64,000 nucleotides of DNA from Bacteroides sp. ET71. GTDB lineage: Bacteria; Bacteroidota; Bacteroidia; Bacteroidales; Bacteroidaceae. The notes beneath the pieces were generated by a model, which was not told where the DNA came from, made no database searches, and saw nothing but the letters and a program-made list of their open reading frames with translations. The translations under genes and the position numbers were made by a program. Numbering within the stretch: the stretch's first letter is position 1; each line of letters begins with the position of its first letter. This document shows positions 1-9,939 of the stretch, piece by piece. The stretch is taken from positions 33,882 through 97,881 of the forward strand of contig NZ_JAMBLS010000010.1 in the NCBI RefSeq assembly GCF_023336905.1, read 5' to 3'.

Positions 1-1
1 G

Positions 2-1357
2 TTTTTACGGGAAATAGCCAAAAGACTGATAAAAGGGCTTGAAAAACAAATTCCTGATCTTGAAAAACGTATAGAGCACATATTTTCAAAGCAACTCTTT
101 GGTATTGCTATTACAGAACTCACGAGTTTACTTTCCCGTCGAAGTGTTTATTGTAGTAAATATCCGAGTGGGGAGTTTTCAGTATATCAGTTTTCGGAAG
201 AAAAGCCTCAAGGAAATATAATCTTCCAACGTATTAGACATACTTGGAAAGATGGTAAATGTATCTATTGCGGGGCTTCGAAAAATGAATATGATCGTGG
301 AACGGAACTTGAAACCCACGCTTATCAATTTATCCACAACTTAGATGTACACAAAGTATTCAATATGAAATTTGATGTGATTATAGGCAATCCACCTTAT
401 CAAATGAATGATGGAGGAGGAGAAGGCAGTAGTGCCACTCCTATATATGATAAGTTTGTTAAAAACGCCATAAAGCTTAATCCTCGGTATCTAACGATGA
501 TTATTCCCGCAAGATGGTACTCAGGTGGTAAAGGACTTGATAGTTTTAGAGATGAAATGCTGAATGATAGACATCTACGCATAATTCATGATTTTCCAGA
601 AACATCTGATTGCTTCCCAGGAATTAACATTCGTGGCGGAGTATGTTATTTCTTATGGGATAGGAATCAAAAAGGGGATTGTCTAATTTACAACCATAAA
701 GGTAACATTGTTACATCTTTTTTAGAAAGACCTTTACTTGAAGGTAATTCAACAACTTTTATAAGGTACAATGAAGCTATCTCTATCTTAAATAAAGTAC
801 GCAGTTTTAAAGAAGAAACAATGGATAATCGAGTGCAATCAAGGTTACCGTTTGGAATACCTTCGAATTTTGAGAATTATGAATTGACAAAATCAAGCAA
901 AGCAAATATAACTCTATTTCGAAGCGATAGAAGTAAATCTTCTCAGAAACAAGTGTTTATAGAATCACGATATATAACTAAAAATATTGCTTGGAAAGAT
1001 AAAAAGAAAGTGTTGGTTTCTAAAGCTAGTCCTGGTGGAGATGAATATCCCCACAGCATTATTTCTACTCCATTATATGCAGATGTAAATACAGTCTGCA
1101 CAGAAACGTATTTGATTGTAGATTTTGTTAATAACAAGGTCGAAGGTCAAAACCTAATTTCATATATGACCACGAGGTTCTTTAGATTTATGATGTCTCT
1201 GATAAAGAATACTCAAAATATATCTAAAGGCGTTTTTGCATTTGTTCCAGTTCAAGATTATTCTAAATCCTGGACTGATGAAGAATTATATGCTAAGTAT
1301 GGACTGACTGAAGAAGAGATTGCGTTTATTAAATCAATGATACGACCAATGGAGTAA
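2..1357 (+). CDS. Eco57I-type N6-adenine DNA methyltransferase, 5' end outside window
   Basis: The frame is open from base 2, so the N-terminus lies upstream; 451 residues are visible. The methyltransferase motif IV NPPY is at visible residues 130-133, inside DVIIGNPPYQ, which marks an amino-methyltransferase acting on adenine. Upstream is a small cysteine site, CIYCG (Cys87 and Cys90), followed by ETHAYQFIH, which may bind zinc. The S-adenosylmethionine-binding motif I must lie in the missing part. The next gene starts 4 bases downstream and encodes a nuclease/helicase protein, so the pair reads as one restriction-modification operon in which this protein protects host DNA. An internal ATG at 365 exists, but conserved sequence continues upstream of it. 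The family call is firm; the system type (type III or ISP-like) is inferred. Confidence 0.85.
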   Translation, partial: FLREIAKRLIKGLEKQIPDLEKRIEHIFSKQLFGIAITELTSLLSRRSVYCSKYPSGEFSVYQFSEEKPQGNIIFQRIRHTWKDGKCIYCGASKNEYDRGTELETHAYQFIHNLDVHKVFNMKFDVIIGNPPYQMNDGGGEGSSATPIYDKFVKNAIKLNPRYLTMIIPARWYSGGKGLDSFRDEMLNDRHLRIIHDFPETSDCFPGINIRGGVCYFLWDRNQKGDCLIYNHKGNIVTSFLERPLLEGNSTTFIRYNEAISILNKVRSFKEETMDNRVQSRLPFGIPSNFENYELTKSSKANITLFRSDRSKSSQKQVFIESRYITKNIAWKDKKKVLVSKASPGGDEYPHSIISTPLYADVNTVCTETYLIVDFVNNKVEGQNLISYMTTRFFRFMMSLIKNTQNISKGVFAFVPVQDYSKSWTDEELYAKYGLTEEEIAFIKSMIRPME

Positions 1358-1361
1358 TATT

Positions 1362-4270
1362 ATGGAACATAACTTCTTTCCCCAACGACCTGCTGTTACT
1401 CCTACAATATATGCCTACAGATTGCCTGGAGTAGAGTCACACAAAGGATATTTGAAAATCGGGTATACCAACCGTACTGCCCAGGAACGTATTGAAGAGC
1501 AGCTCCACACAAGCAAAATCAAGTATGAGATTGTATTAGTCAAGTCTGCAATGGCTAATGACGGATCTTGTTTTACAGATAAGGACATACACAGGATTCT
1601 TGAAAGCAAAGGATGTCATCGACTGAATCCTCTTGACAAAACCGATGAGTGGTTCAAGTGTTCAGTATCTGATGTTGAAGCTGCTATATTATCCCTTCGT
1701 ACAGGGTCAGACAATGTTGAGAACAGAACACAGAATTTCACGATGCGTCCTGAACAGTTTCGTGCCGTAGAACAGACTAAAAATATTTTGATCAGGCACT
1801 CAAGGAAGAGCCTGGTCACACACCAAAGTTCTTGTGGAATGCAAAAATGCGTTTCGGGAAAACATTTGCCAGTTATCAGCTGGCAAAGAAAATGGGGTTG
1901 TCGCGGATTTTAATCCTTACATTCAAACCTGCTGTAGAATCAGCCTGGAGAGAAGATCTTATATCCCATATCGACTTTGAAGGATGGCAGTACATATCCA
2001 ATAAAGATGCACGCAACAATAATTTGAATATTGACCAGGAGTTTAATCGTACGGATAAATCAAGGCCCATTGTCGTTTTTGGTTCGTTTCAGGATTTGCT
2101 TGGCACAAACGAAAGTGGAGGAATAAAGACAAAAAATGAGTTTATCCATTCGACAAATTGGGATTTGGTAATATTTGACGAATATCACTTCGGAGCTTGG
2201 AAAGAGAGAGCGAAGGAATTGTTTGAAAAGGAGGATGAAGAAAATGAGGTAGATTTTGATGTGGAAAAATATCAGAAAGATGAAGCAAGCAATGCCATTA
2301 ATGAAACATGGCTTCCTATTTCAACACGATATTATCTGTTTCTCTCAGGAACACCATTTAGAGCCATCAATACCGGAGAATTTATAGAGGAGCAGATCTT
2401 TAACTGGACTTATTCTGATGAGCAGCGAGCTAAAACGGAATGGAAAGGTAACGGTAATCCTTATATAGCTCTGCCACGAATGGTAATGCTTACTTACCGT
2501 ATGCCCGATGAAATACAGGAAGTAGCAAAGCAAGGTGAGTTTGATGAGTTTGACCTGAATGTGTTTTTCGCAGCAGAAGGCAAAGGTGCAAATGCCAGAT
2601 TCAAATATGAGAACGAGGTACAGAAATGGCTGAATCTTATTCGTGGTTCATACCTTCCAGCTAGTGTAGATGACATGAAATTAGGACAGGATAAACGTCC
2701 TCCAATGCCATTCAGTGATACTCGATTGCTCAATGTACTTTCACACACAATTTGGTTTCTGCCTAATATCGCATCTTGTTTTGCTATGGCAAATCTGCTT
2801 GCTCAACGGCAAAACAAATTTTACCACGATTACAAAGTGATAGTATGTGCTGGAACTGCAGCCGGAATCGGTCTGGATGCTTTGTATCCGGTTCAGGCGA
2901 ATATGGGAGATCCTCTTAGGACAAAGACAATAACACTGACTTGTGGCAAACTGACAACAGGTGTTACCGTGAAACCTTGGACTGGGATATTCATGCTACG
3001 GAATTTGAAAAGTCCGGAAACATATTTTCAGGCAGCATTTAGAGTTCAGAGTCCATGGGAAGTAAAGGATGAGGATGGAAGACGTGTCATAATGAAAAAT
3101 GAATGCTATGTCTTTGACTTTGCCCTTGACAGAGCGTTACGGCAAATATCCGATTACAGTTGTAGACTGGATATCAATGAATCCAACCCAGAGGCGAAAG
3201 TCGGTGAGTTCATAAAATTTCTTCCTGTGCTGGCTTATGATGGCAGCAGCATGAAAGAAGTTGATGCACAAGACATCTTGGATATCGCTTTGGCAGGAAC
3301 TTCGGCTACGTTATTGGCAAAACGGTGGGAATCAGCCCTGCTTGTAAATGTAGACAATGATACACTGAAACGTTTGCTTGCGAGTCCTGAAGCCATGAAA
3401 GCCTTGATGAATATAGAAGGGTTCCGTAACCTGAACAATGACCTTACTACCATCATCAATAAATCCGAGGCCGTTAAAAAGGCAAAGAAAGAAAATCCCA
3501 ATCCAACCCCAAAGGAGAAAAAGGAAATTTCTGACGAGGAAAAGGAAATGAAGAGTAAACGCAAACAGATTCAAGAGAAACTGATAAAGTTTGCTACTCG
3601 TATTCCTGTATTTATGTATTTGACTGACTACCGTGAAAGATGCCTGAAGGATGTCATTACACAGTTGGAGCCAGGTCTGTTCAAGAAAGTTACAGGTTTA
3701 AGTGTCGAGGACTTTAATATGCTCTGTTCACTCGGTGTATTTAATGCACCGCTGATGAACGACGCTATCTTCAAATTCAAACGCTATGAAGATGCTAGTC
3801 TGACATATACTGGTATCAATAGGCATATAACAGACGAAGTAGGTGGCTGGGATACTACCATCCGCAAGGAGCAGTATGAAAAACTCTTCTACAATCAGCA
3901 ATCCTCAATGACAAAGGTAGATTCTGATTCCTATTCAAAAGGTACTGAAACAGTCAATAAAAAACAAACTGAACAAGGAACAACAAAGACCTCACAACCT
4001 CATTCTGTACCAGTTGTACAATCTCGCCCTGTAAATGAGCTCACTACTGCGAAGTCACCATCTGTGCAATCAACGAAAGAGGATGGTAATCTCAAAAAAC
4101 AACTTGAGAAATTAGCGGTTGACAGTACTGTAGTTCATAAGAAGTTTGGCAAAGGAACGGTTGTAAAAATCAATAAGAATGAGAAGTTTATCTATGTCAG
4201 ATTTACATTAGGAGAAAAGAAGTTTATTTTTCCTGATGCTTTTTTAATGGGATTCCTGAAACTGGAATAA
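1362..4270 (+). pseudogene. T5orf172/GIY-YIG nuclease-SF2 helicase restriction protein, split by a frameshift
   Basis: Two overlapping frames encode one protein. The first (1362-1913) holds a GIY-YIG-like T5orf172 domain with GYLKIGYTNR. The second carries an SF2 helicase: P-loop NAKMRFGKTFA, motif II DEYH, motif III SGTPF, then a Lys/Glu-rich linker and a C-terminal module starting VHKKFGKGTV. The correct residues FDQALKEEPGHTPKFLWNAK begin in the second frame just after an A5 run at 1779-1783. Adding one A gives 2,910 bases, an intact 969-residue protein. The gene follows the methyltransferase by 4 bases and would be its restriction partner. Either this is a real inactivating deletion in a homopolymer or a sequencing error. 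The local sequence does not form a standard slippery heptamer, so programmed frameshifting is unlikely. Confidence 0.82.
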
Positions 4271-4309
4271 TTACAAAAATTAATTAATCTAATAATTAGG
4301 GGATTTCGG

Positions 4310-5608
4310 CTAAAGATTATTTTTCTTATTAAGTACAAAGTAATCTTTCCCTAATTTACATTCTGGAGGAATTTGTAGCGTAAAATCTACTCGTGTGTAT
4401 GTCCTTTGAGATGATGATAATTTATTGAAAGACCATTTGATCCTATTATACCAAGATTGAATCATTTCTTGAAAGATTTTGTATTTCTTCGGTGTGGTGA
4501 AATGATATTTATCCTTTGATGTAAAGGGTATAATAAATGCAAATATGGTGTTGGCTATCGCAAATAAGGCAAAACAATATGGATAATTGTAATTGTTTGT
4601 TTTGCGTATTGATACAATCAAATACGGGGCTTCCATTTTTATCTGGGCATCCCCAATAGCAACTATTGGCAACTTACAATACCTTGTTGTCGAATTTATC
4701 CAATCAATAGTTTTCCTAAAATCTGCTAAGTATCGTTTATTAACAACACTTACTACATATTTACATAAGCATTTATATACATTTTGAGGAATGTATTTTA
4801 GGGTGCTAGCATCTAGTGATAACTGCTCTTTAAAAAAATCTTCTATATTCTCAGGAAATTTTTGTTGCAGTTGTATTGTTATGGTCCCTACATTAGTGTC
4901 GCTTTTAGTTGCTTCATTTAATGATAGTTTGAAATTTTTACCAGCGGTTGTTCTAATTCCATTTTTCCCGTGAATAGAATAAATAGTTAAAAGAGATGAA
5001 AGCATATTTGCAATGTCCGGCTCTATTGTTCTACTGAATCGTTCATTACAATTATCGCATTCTTCTCTACAGATGATACTTTTGTTCCCAAGGGATTCAC
5101 TAATAGCATGAGCTGTATTATTAAATGAAACTATTGGAACTTGTTGACCACAAAATCTACATATTCGATTAGATTTATCTGTTTCACCTATATATTGTCT
5201 TCGTTTAGCATTGCCATTAAAACTTTGAGTGTAGTACAAAGATGCTATTTGACTAATTGTTTTATCCAAATTAGAGGTCGTATCTTCTATGCCATTTAAT
5301 TTATCTACTTTATTTCTTAAATGATATAGTAAAATAGTATCATCAATTTTTCCAGGTACAACAATAAATTTGCTATCCTCAGGTATCCTGTCAAATACAG
5401 CTTTTATTGCTAAATACTTTCTATTAACCCTGCTTAGCTCGTCAAATATTTTCAAACGAGACTTGAATTTTTTGCTTGCCACTTGGACTCTCAAAATATC
5501 TCCTTTAGTATTAGATTCAAATAAGTAAGAGAAAAACTGATAATCTTTGTATGTTGGTATATTAATATTTAAAAATTGATCAATAAGAGATACGATAGTG
5601 ATTATCAT
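4310..5608 (-). CDS. HNH endonuclease family protein
   Basis: A 432-residue protein on the opposite strand to its neighbours. Around residue 150 it has CRFCGQQVP, then HAISESLGN, then CREECDNCNERFS. This is a Cys-x2-Cys, His, Cys-x2-Cys array typical of HNH nucleases of the HNH_5 kind, where the His sits in the metal-bound active site. The N-terminal 145 and C-terminal 200 residues are not recognised. It lies between the broken restriction gene (convergent, 39 bases apart) and Hachiman (divergent, 110 bases apart), in AT-rich sequence like its neighbours. A defence role is inferred from location; a stand-alone or homing nuclease is the alternative. Confidence 0.7.
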   Translation of the reverse strand: MIITIVSLIDQFLNINIPTYKDYQFFSYLFESNTKGDILRVQVASKKFKSRLKIFDELSRVNRKYLAIKAVFDRIPEDSKFIVVPGKIDDTILLYHLRNKVDKLNGIEDTTSNLDKTISQIASLYYTQSFNGNAKRRQYIGETDKSNRICRFCGQQVPIVSFNNTAHAISESLGNKSIICREECDNCNERFSRTIEPDIANMLSSLLTIYSIHGKNGIRTTAGKNFKLSLNEATKSDTNVGTITIQLQQKFPENIEDFFKEQLSLDASTLKYIPQNVYKCLCKYVVSVVNKRYLADFRKTIDWINSTTRYCKLPIVAIGDAQIKMEAPYLIVSIRKTNNYNYPYCFALFAIANTIFAFIIPFTSKDKYHFTTPKKYKIFQEMIQSWYNRIKWSFNKLSSSQRTYTRVDFTLQIPPECKLGKDYFVLNKKNNL

Positions 5609-5718
5609 TGTGAATATTTTTAAGCAAAGATACTATTTTATGTCTTGATAGTAAAAACATATGAGGAATAATCCGTACCTTTATATTCAAAATCATAAAT
5701 ATATAAAATAGTGTACGT

Positions 5719-6633
5719 ATGTATAGGCCGTTTCACATTGTGCTATCTTGCCCATTTGCAGATATATTATCAGATACGTCTATCTCTCCGATTGAGAATA
5801 AGGATACCTTATGTATGGTGCAGGATTTCGAAGATGGTGCATGGAGAATTAATGATTTTCTAGACTATATTTGGGATAATGTTGCTCAAACTGCACTAAA
5901 CCAAGCAGAACGAATGGCATTAGGTAGCCGTCCTTCTTCTATGTTAGTTCGGGCTGCAAAGAATCTTAGAATTACAGACAATGACATCGCCGGTGGAGAA
6001 ATAGCAGAAATTTTGTTGTATGCTATAATGCGTAATTATTATAACGCGCTTCCTGTTGTGCCTAAAATTTACTATAAGCAGAATGTGAATGATTATGCAA
6101 AGGGCGCAGATAGTGTCCATATTGTATTGGAGCCAGGCGATAAATTTTCATTGTGGTTAGGAGAAGCAAAATTTTATGATTCTATAGACGATACACGCTT
6201 GACATCAATTGTTACTTCTGTTTATAATACCTTGTCTACTGACAAAATAAAAAAAGAAAATTCTATTATTATTGGCATTAATGAATTATCTACATTAGAT
6301 ATACCCGATAATATAGTTTTAGACATAAAGAAACTTTTAAATAAAGATATTTCCGTTGACAAAATAAAGCCTTTATTACATATACCTATTCTTATATTAC
6401 ATGAATGCAACATTACATCAAAGGCAACACGACTCGAAGAAAGCTATATAAAATCTATGCGGGATTTTTATATTGATCGGGTTAATTCTTATTTTAAGAA
6501 ACAAATTGAAAAATGCGCTACAGATGTGTATATGTATTCTGAAATCAAATTTCATTTAATGATTTTTCCTGTTCCAAAGAAATCTAAAATTGTTGAGATG
6601 TTTACGAATCGTGCTAATATTTTTAGACTTTAA
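5719..6633 (+). CDS. hamA: Hachiman nuclease subunit HamA (DUF1837)
   Basis: A 304-residue protein starting MYRPFHIVLSCPF. It carries the DUF1837 core: GGEIAEILL (Glu94 and Glu97), KGADSVHIV (Asp131) and LGEAKF (Glu149, Lys151). This gives an E...D...ExK arrangement of the PD-(D/E)XK nuclease fold. In described Hachiman systems HamA is the nuclease, held inactive by HamB and released to degrade DNA on infection. The helicase gene follows after 8 bases in the same direction, as expected for hamAB. Codon use is AT-rich, like hamB. The active-site residues appear complete, so the protein is probably functional. Confidence 0.85.
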   Translation: MYRPFHIVLSCPFADILSDTSISPIENKDTLCMVQDFEDGAWRINDFLDYIWDNVAQTALNQAERMALGSRPSSMLVRAAKNLRITDNDIAGGEIAEILLYAIMRNYYNALPVVPKIYYKQNVNDYAKGADSVHIVLEPGDKFSLWLGEAKFYDSIDDTRLTSIVTSVYNTLSTDKIKKENSIIIGINELSTLDIPDNIVLDIKKLLNKDISVDKIKPLLHIPILILHECNITSKATRLEESYIKSMRDFYIDRVNSYFKKQIEKCATDVYMYSEIKFHLMIFPVPKKSKIVEMFTNRANIFRL

Positions 6634-6641
6634 TAATAGTT

Positions 6642-8729
6642 ATGAATGAAGATTTGTTTTATAAGTGTTCAGAAATAAATGATTATCTAATAGATGGAGA
6701 TGAGCCTAAGGCAAGAGATTTGTTAATTCAACTATTAGATTATGTTGGTAGAAATAATATTCAATACTTCCCTCTGTTGAATTCTCTAATTAGAGAAGTT
6801 GGATTGTATCCTTATATGGATGTTAATTCTTCTGAATGGGAAGATGCATTTGTTTACAATCTATTTAAGGCAGACATCGGTTTGAACGAAGAAAAAGTTT
6901 TGCATAGAGAACAGTTTAGACTTTTAAGTTCTTTGTTAGCAGGTAAGAATATTGCTGTAAGTGCACCTACTAGCTTTGGTAAAAGTTTTGTTATTGATGC
7001 TTTTATTAAATTGCGGAAGCCTAGAAATGTAGCAATAATTGTCCCAACAATAGCATTAACTGATGAAACGCGTAGACGAATATATAAGAAATTTGCAAAT
7101 GAATATAATATAATAACTACAACCGATATTCCATTAGCAGAAAGAAATATTTTTATATTTCCACAAGAACGAGCACTATGCTATGTAAATAAGATTGATT
7201 CGTTAGACATATTGATTGTTGATGAATTTTACAAATCAAGTAAAGATTTTGAAAAAGAAAGATCTGCATCATTGATAAAGGCCATTATAAAGCTAGGTCA
7301 AATTGCAAAGCAAAAATATTATTTAGCTCCTAATATAACTAAAATAGAGGATAATCAGTTTACTAAAGATATGGAGTTCATGAAAATGGACTTTAATACT
7401 GTTTTTCTTAAAGTTACAGATTATTATCCTCAAATAGGTACTGATACTCAAAAAAAAGGAGAATATTTCTTAAATCTAAATAGAACATTGAAAGGTAAGA
7501 CTTTAATATATGCTGGATCTTTCTCTAATATAACATCTTTATCAAATTTAATACTAGAAACCTCTCCTAAAATTGATTCAGTATTGTTAAATGACTTTTC
7601 TGATTGGTTGGGAAAGAATTACGATTATAATTGGAATCTTACTTTATTAGCTAAACGAGGAGTCGGTGTGCATAATGGTTCATTACATCGTTCATTAAGT
7701 CAAATTCAGATTAAATTGTTTGAGGAAAATGAAGGTTTGAATCGTCTAATATCAACATCCTCAATAATCGAAGGTGTTAACACATCTGCAGAAAATGTTA
7801 TTGTATGGATGACCTCTGGAAGAGGTTTGCAATTTAGTAATTTTGCATATAAAAATCTTATTGGAAGAGCAGGGCGAATGTTTAAACATTTTATAGGGAA
7901 TATTTATGTTTTGGCTAAAAGACCTAATGATACAGAAACTCAGCTTGCAATACCTTTTCCAGAAGAAATATTAGGAGATTTAGATAAAGAGAAATATGAG
8001 AAAATATTAACTCGCGAACAAGTTGCTAAAATAGACGAACATGATAAGGAAATGCTAAACCTTGTTGGAAACGCATATAAAGAGTACAAAAATGATTCTA
8101 TACTGCAAGCTCAAGATTCTAATTTACTCAAAACCATTGCTCATAAATTGTCCAGCAATCCAGAAGCTTGGGAATGTTTGAAATATTTAAATTATTCAAA
8201 TCCAGATTACTGGGATGCTGCTCTTTATAAAATATTAAACCTACAGCCAGGCGCTTGGGATGCTAAATATGGTACGTTTGTTGAATTTGTTAAAATATTG
8301 TCGGGAAATTGGGAGAAAACTATTCCTGAATTATTACAAGATTTAGATGATATAGGTATTGGTCTAGATACTTTTTTTAGATTAGAGCGTAATGTGTCTT
8401 TTAAATTATCTTCATTAATTAGCGATGTAAATATACTTCAAAAAGCAATTCTAAAATCTGATTTTGATTTATCTCCATTTATTTCCAAACTGTCATCCGT
8501 ATTCTTACCAACAGTTGTTTATCAATTGGAAGAATATGGTCTTCCTAGAATGATAGCAAAAAAGATTCAGAATTCTGGGTTGATTGATTTTGAAGATAAA
8601 GGGTTAACTTTGAGTGCTGCCATATCAAAATTTAATACACTAAATGATGAGGATATAATTTCTTGTTCAAAGTTAGAGTCTTTTGAAATCTACATTTACA
8701 ATTATTTTAAAGATGGGATAACGCAATAA
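6642..8729 (+). CDS. hamB: Hachiman helicase subunit HamB
   Basis: A 695-residue superfamily 2 helicase. Motif I is SAPTSFGKS near residues 107-115, motif II is DEFY near 193 (a DExH variant), motif V is STSSIIEGVN, and motif VI is NLIGRAGRM. The C-terminal 200 residues look helical and are not assigned. It follows hamA by 8 bases. In Hachiman, HamB senses damaged or foreign DNA and controls HamA. At 695 residues I believe it is on the short side for the family. No second promoter is visible between the genes, so they are probably co-transcribed. Confidence 0.85.
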   Translation: MNEDLFYKCSEINDYLIDGDEPKARDLLIQLLDYVGRNNIQYFPLLNSLIREVGLYPYMDVNSSEWEDAFVYNLFKADIGLNEEKVLHREQFRLLSSLLAGKNIAVSAPTSFGKSFVIDAFIKLRKPRNVAIIVPTIALTDETRRRIYKKFANEYNIITTTDIPLAERNIFIFPQERALCYVNKIDSLDILIVDEFYKSSKDFEKERSASLIKAIIKLGQIAKQKYYLAPNITKIEDNQFTKDMEFMKMDFNTVFLKVTDYYPQIGTDTQKKGEYFLNLNRTLKGKTLIYAGSFSNITSLSNLILETSPKIDSVLLNDFSDWLGKNYDYNWNLTLLAKRGVGVHNGSLHRSLSQIQIKLFEENEGLNRLISTSSIIEGVNTSAENVIVWMTSGRGLQFSNFAYKNLIGRAGRMFKHFIGNIYVLAKRPNDTETQLAIPFPEEILGDLDKEKYEKILTREQVAKIDEHDKEMLNLVGNAYKEYKNDSILQAQDSNLLKTIAHKLSSNPEAWECLKYLNYSNPDYWDAALYKILNLQPGAWDAKYGTFVEFVKILSGNWEKTIPELLQDLDDIGIGLDTFFRLERNVSFKLSSLISDVNILQKAILKSDFDLSPFISKLSSVFLPTVVYQLEEYGLPRMIAKKIQNSGLIDFEDKGLTLSAAISKFNTLNDEDIISCSKLESFEIYIYNYFKDGITQ

Positions 8730-8741
8730 CTAAAAAAATCC

Positions 8742-8749
8742 TATCTTTG
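8742..8749 (+). promoter_or_regulatory. Orphan TAnnTTTG -7 box
   Basis: TATCTTTG matches the Bacteroidales -7 element. It points right, towards the 3' end of a convergent truncated integrase, and no gene begins after it. It may be the promoter of a gene lost when the integrase was truncated. A chance match is possible. Confidence 0.35.
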
Positions 8750-8832
8750 TTCTTGGAATAAGAGCGTTCTTTTTCGATAATGCAAAATAGGACAGATAAG
8801 GGAATTCTGCTCGTTTCTAAATCGTTACCTGC

Positions 8833-9843
8833 TTAATAAAGCGATTCGTATAAACTGCTTATTTTCAGAGAATAGGATAAAAGGTGATGCCTAAAGCAGT
8901 GAAAGCTGATGTGCTTATTGATTCCGGCTTTCTTAATCCATTTCTTTAATGGATGTTGCGTCATGCTTCGTTGTAATCCCTTGAATACTTTTCCCGTGCC
9001 GGGTGTTCCACACAATTCGTATGCCTCGTTGCTGATAGGGAGTGTTGCTTCCGTTTGCGTCTTTTGTGTACGAATGCGCAGGCAATAACCTTGGTCGGGC
9101 GCAATTTCGAAATCTTCCCATTGCAGTTTCAGAATGTCACTGATGCGCAAACCAGTTAGGCAGGCGAAAAGAGAAGCCGCTTTGAGTACGGGGATGTCGC
9201 AGGGAGTGGCTGCAAGCAGCTTGACTTCATCCAGTGTCAGATATTCCTTTTTCACATCCTCCGACTCAATCTTATCCAAGAAATCGTTGATGTTCTCACG
9301 AATCCATTTGTCACGATAAGCAATTTTCAGCAATCCTCGGAATGTGGAGTAGTAGCCGGAAGCTGAATTGAGCGAAATGGGACGGTCGGAGTGTTTGAGT
9401 TGCTTGGCGTTCAACAGGTATTCGCGGAAACGCTTGCACAAATCCACGTTCACTTCACCGAAGGTACATTTGCCCTTGACGAAGTTATAGAAATGCTGAT
9501 ACACGAAAGTCCACTTCTCATCTTTGGTGCGACACATCTTTTTGAAGTAGGCAAGAAAATCGGCTTTTTGCTTGGTCTTGTCCAAGAAGCCGAACTCTTC
9601 GTTGATAAGGGATTGCACACGGATACATCGAATGGCTTCCGCCTTGTTCAGCATCTCATTATTGAATGCCCGTTCCATTTCGTTTTTGGGATGGGCATAG
9701 AGGTAGATGCCAAGGTATTCCCTGCGGCTCATCTGCATCGTTTCGGGGTTGCGTACTGCCGGATAATAATCCAGATACAAAGAAATACGGTCATTGCGAA
9801 TCGCTCTTTGGCGAACGGTCACTTTTGTACAGGTGTGATTCAT
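8833..9843 (-). pseudogene. Tyrosine recombinase/integrase, 3'-truncated
   Basis: The protein begins MNHTCTKVTVRQRAIRND and matches the intact integrase at 58386-59525 closely in layout: SRREYLGIYLY, INEEFGFLDK, LTGLRISD (catalytic Arg) and HISFHCFRH (second catalytic His/Arg box). Homology stops right after HCFRH. The last residues HLLSYSLKISSLYESLY bear no relation to the family, and the region with the second His/Trp and the nucleophilic Tyr is missing. About 40-50 residues have been lost by a deletion or recombination near 8880. It cannot catalyse strand exchange. With the HTH gene upstream it marks the remnant of an older mobile element that may have delivered neighbouring defence genes. 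Confidence 0.88.
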
Positions 9844-9939
9844 AACTAATGATATTTAGAGTTTTACATTTGTTTTGGGCACAAAGAAATCGGGTGATAG
9901 AATGGCGAACAACATCACCGGACGATAACCGGAAAATCG

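Noticed and set aside
1362-1913. Programmed -1 frameshift at the A5 run
   Set aside because: The bases do not fit the X XXY YYZ pattern with re-pairing, and a one-base insertion restores the frame simply.
4310-8729. HNH gene as a third Hachiman subunit
   Set aside because: It is divergent from hamAB, and Hachiman is a two-gene system.
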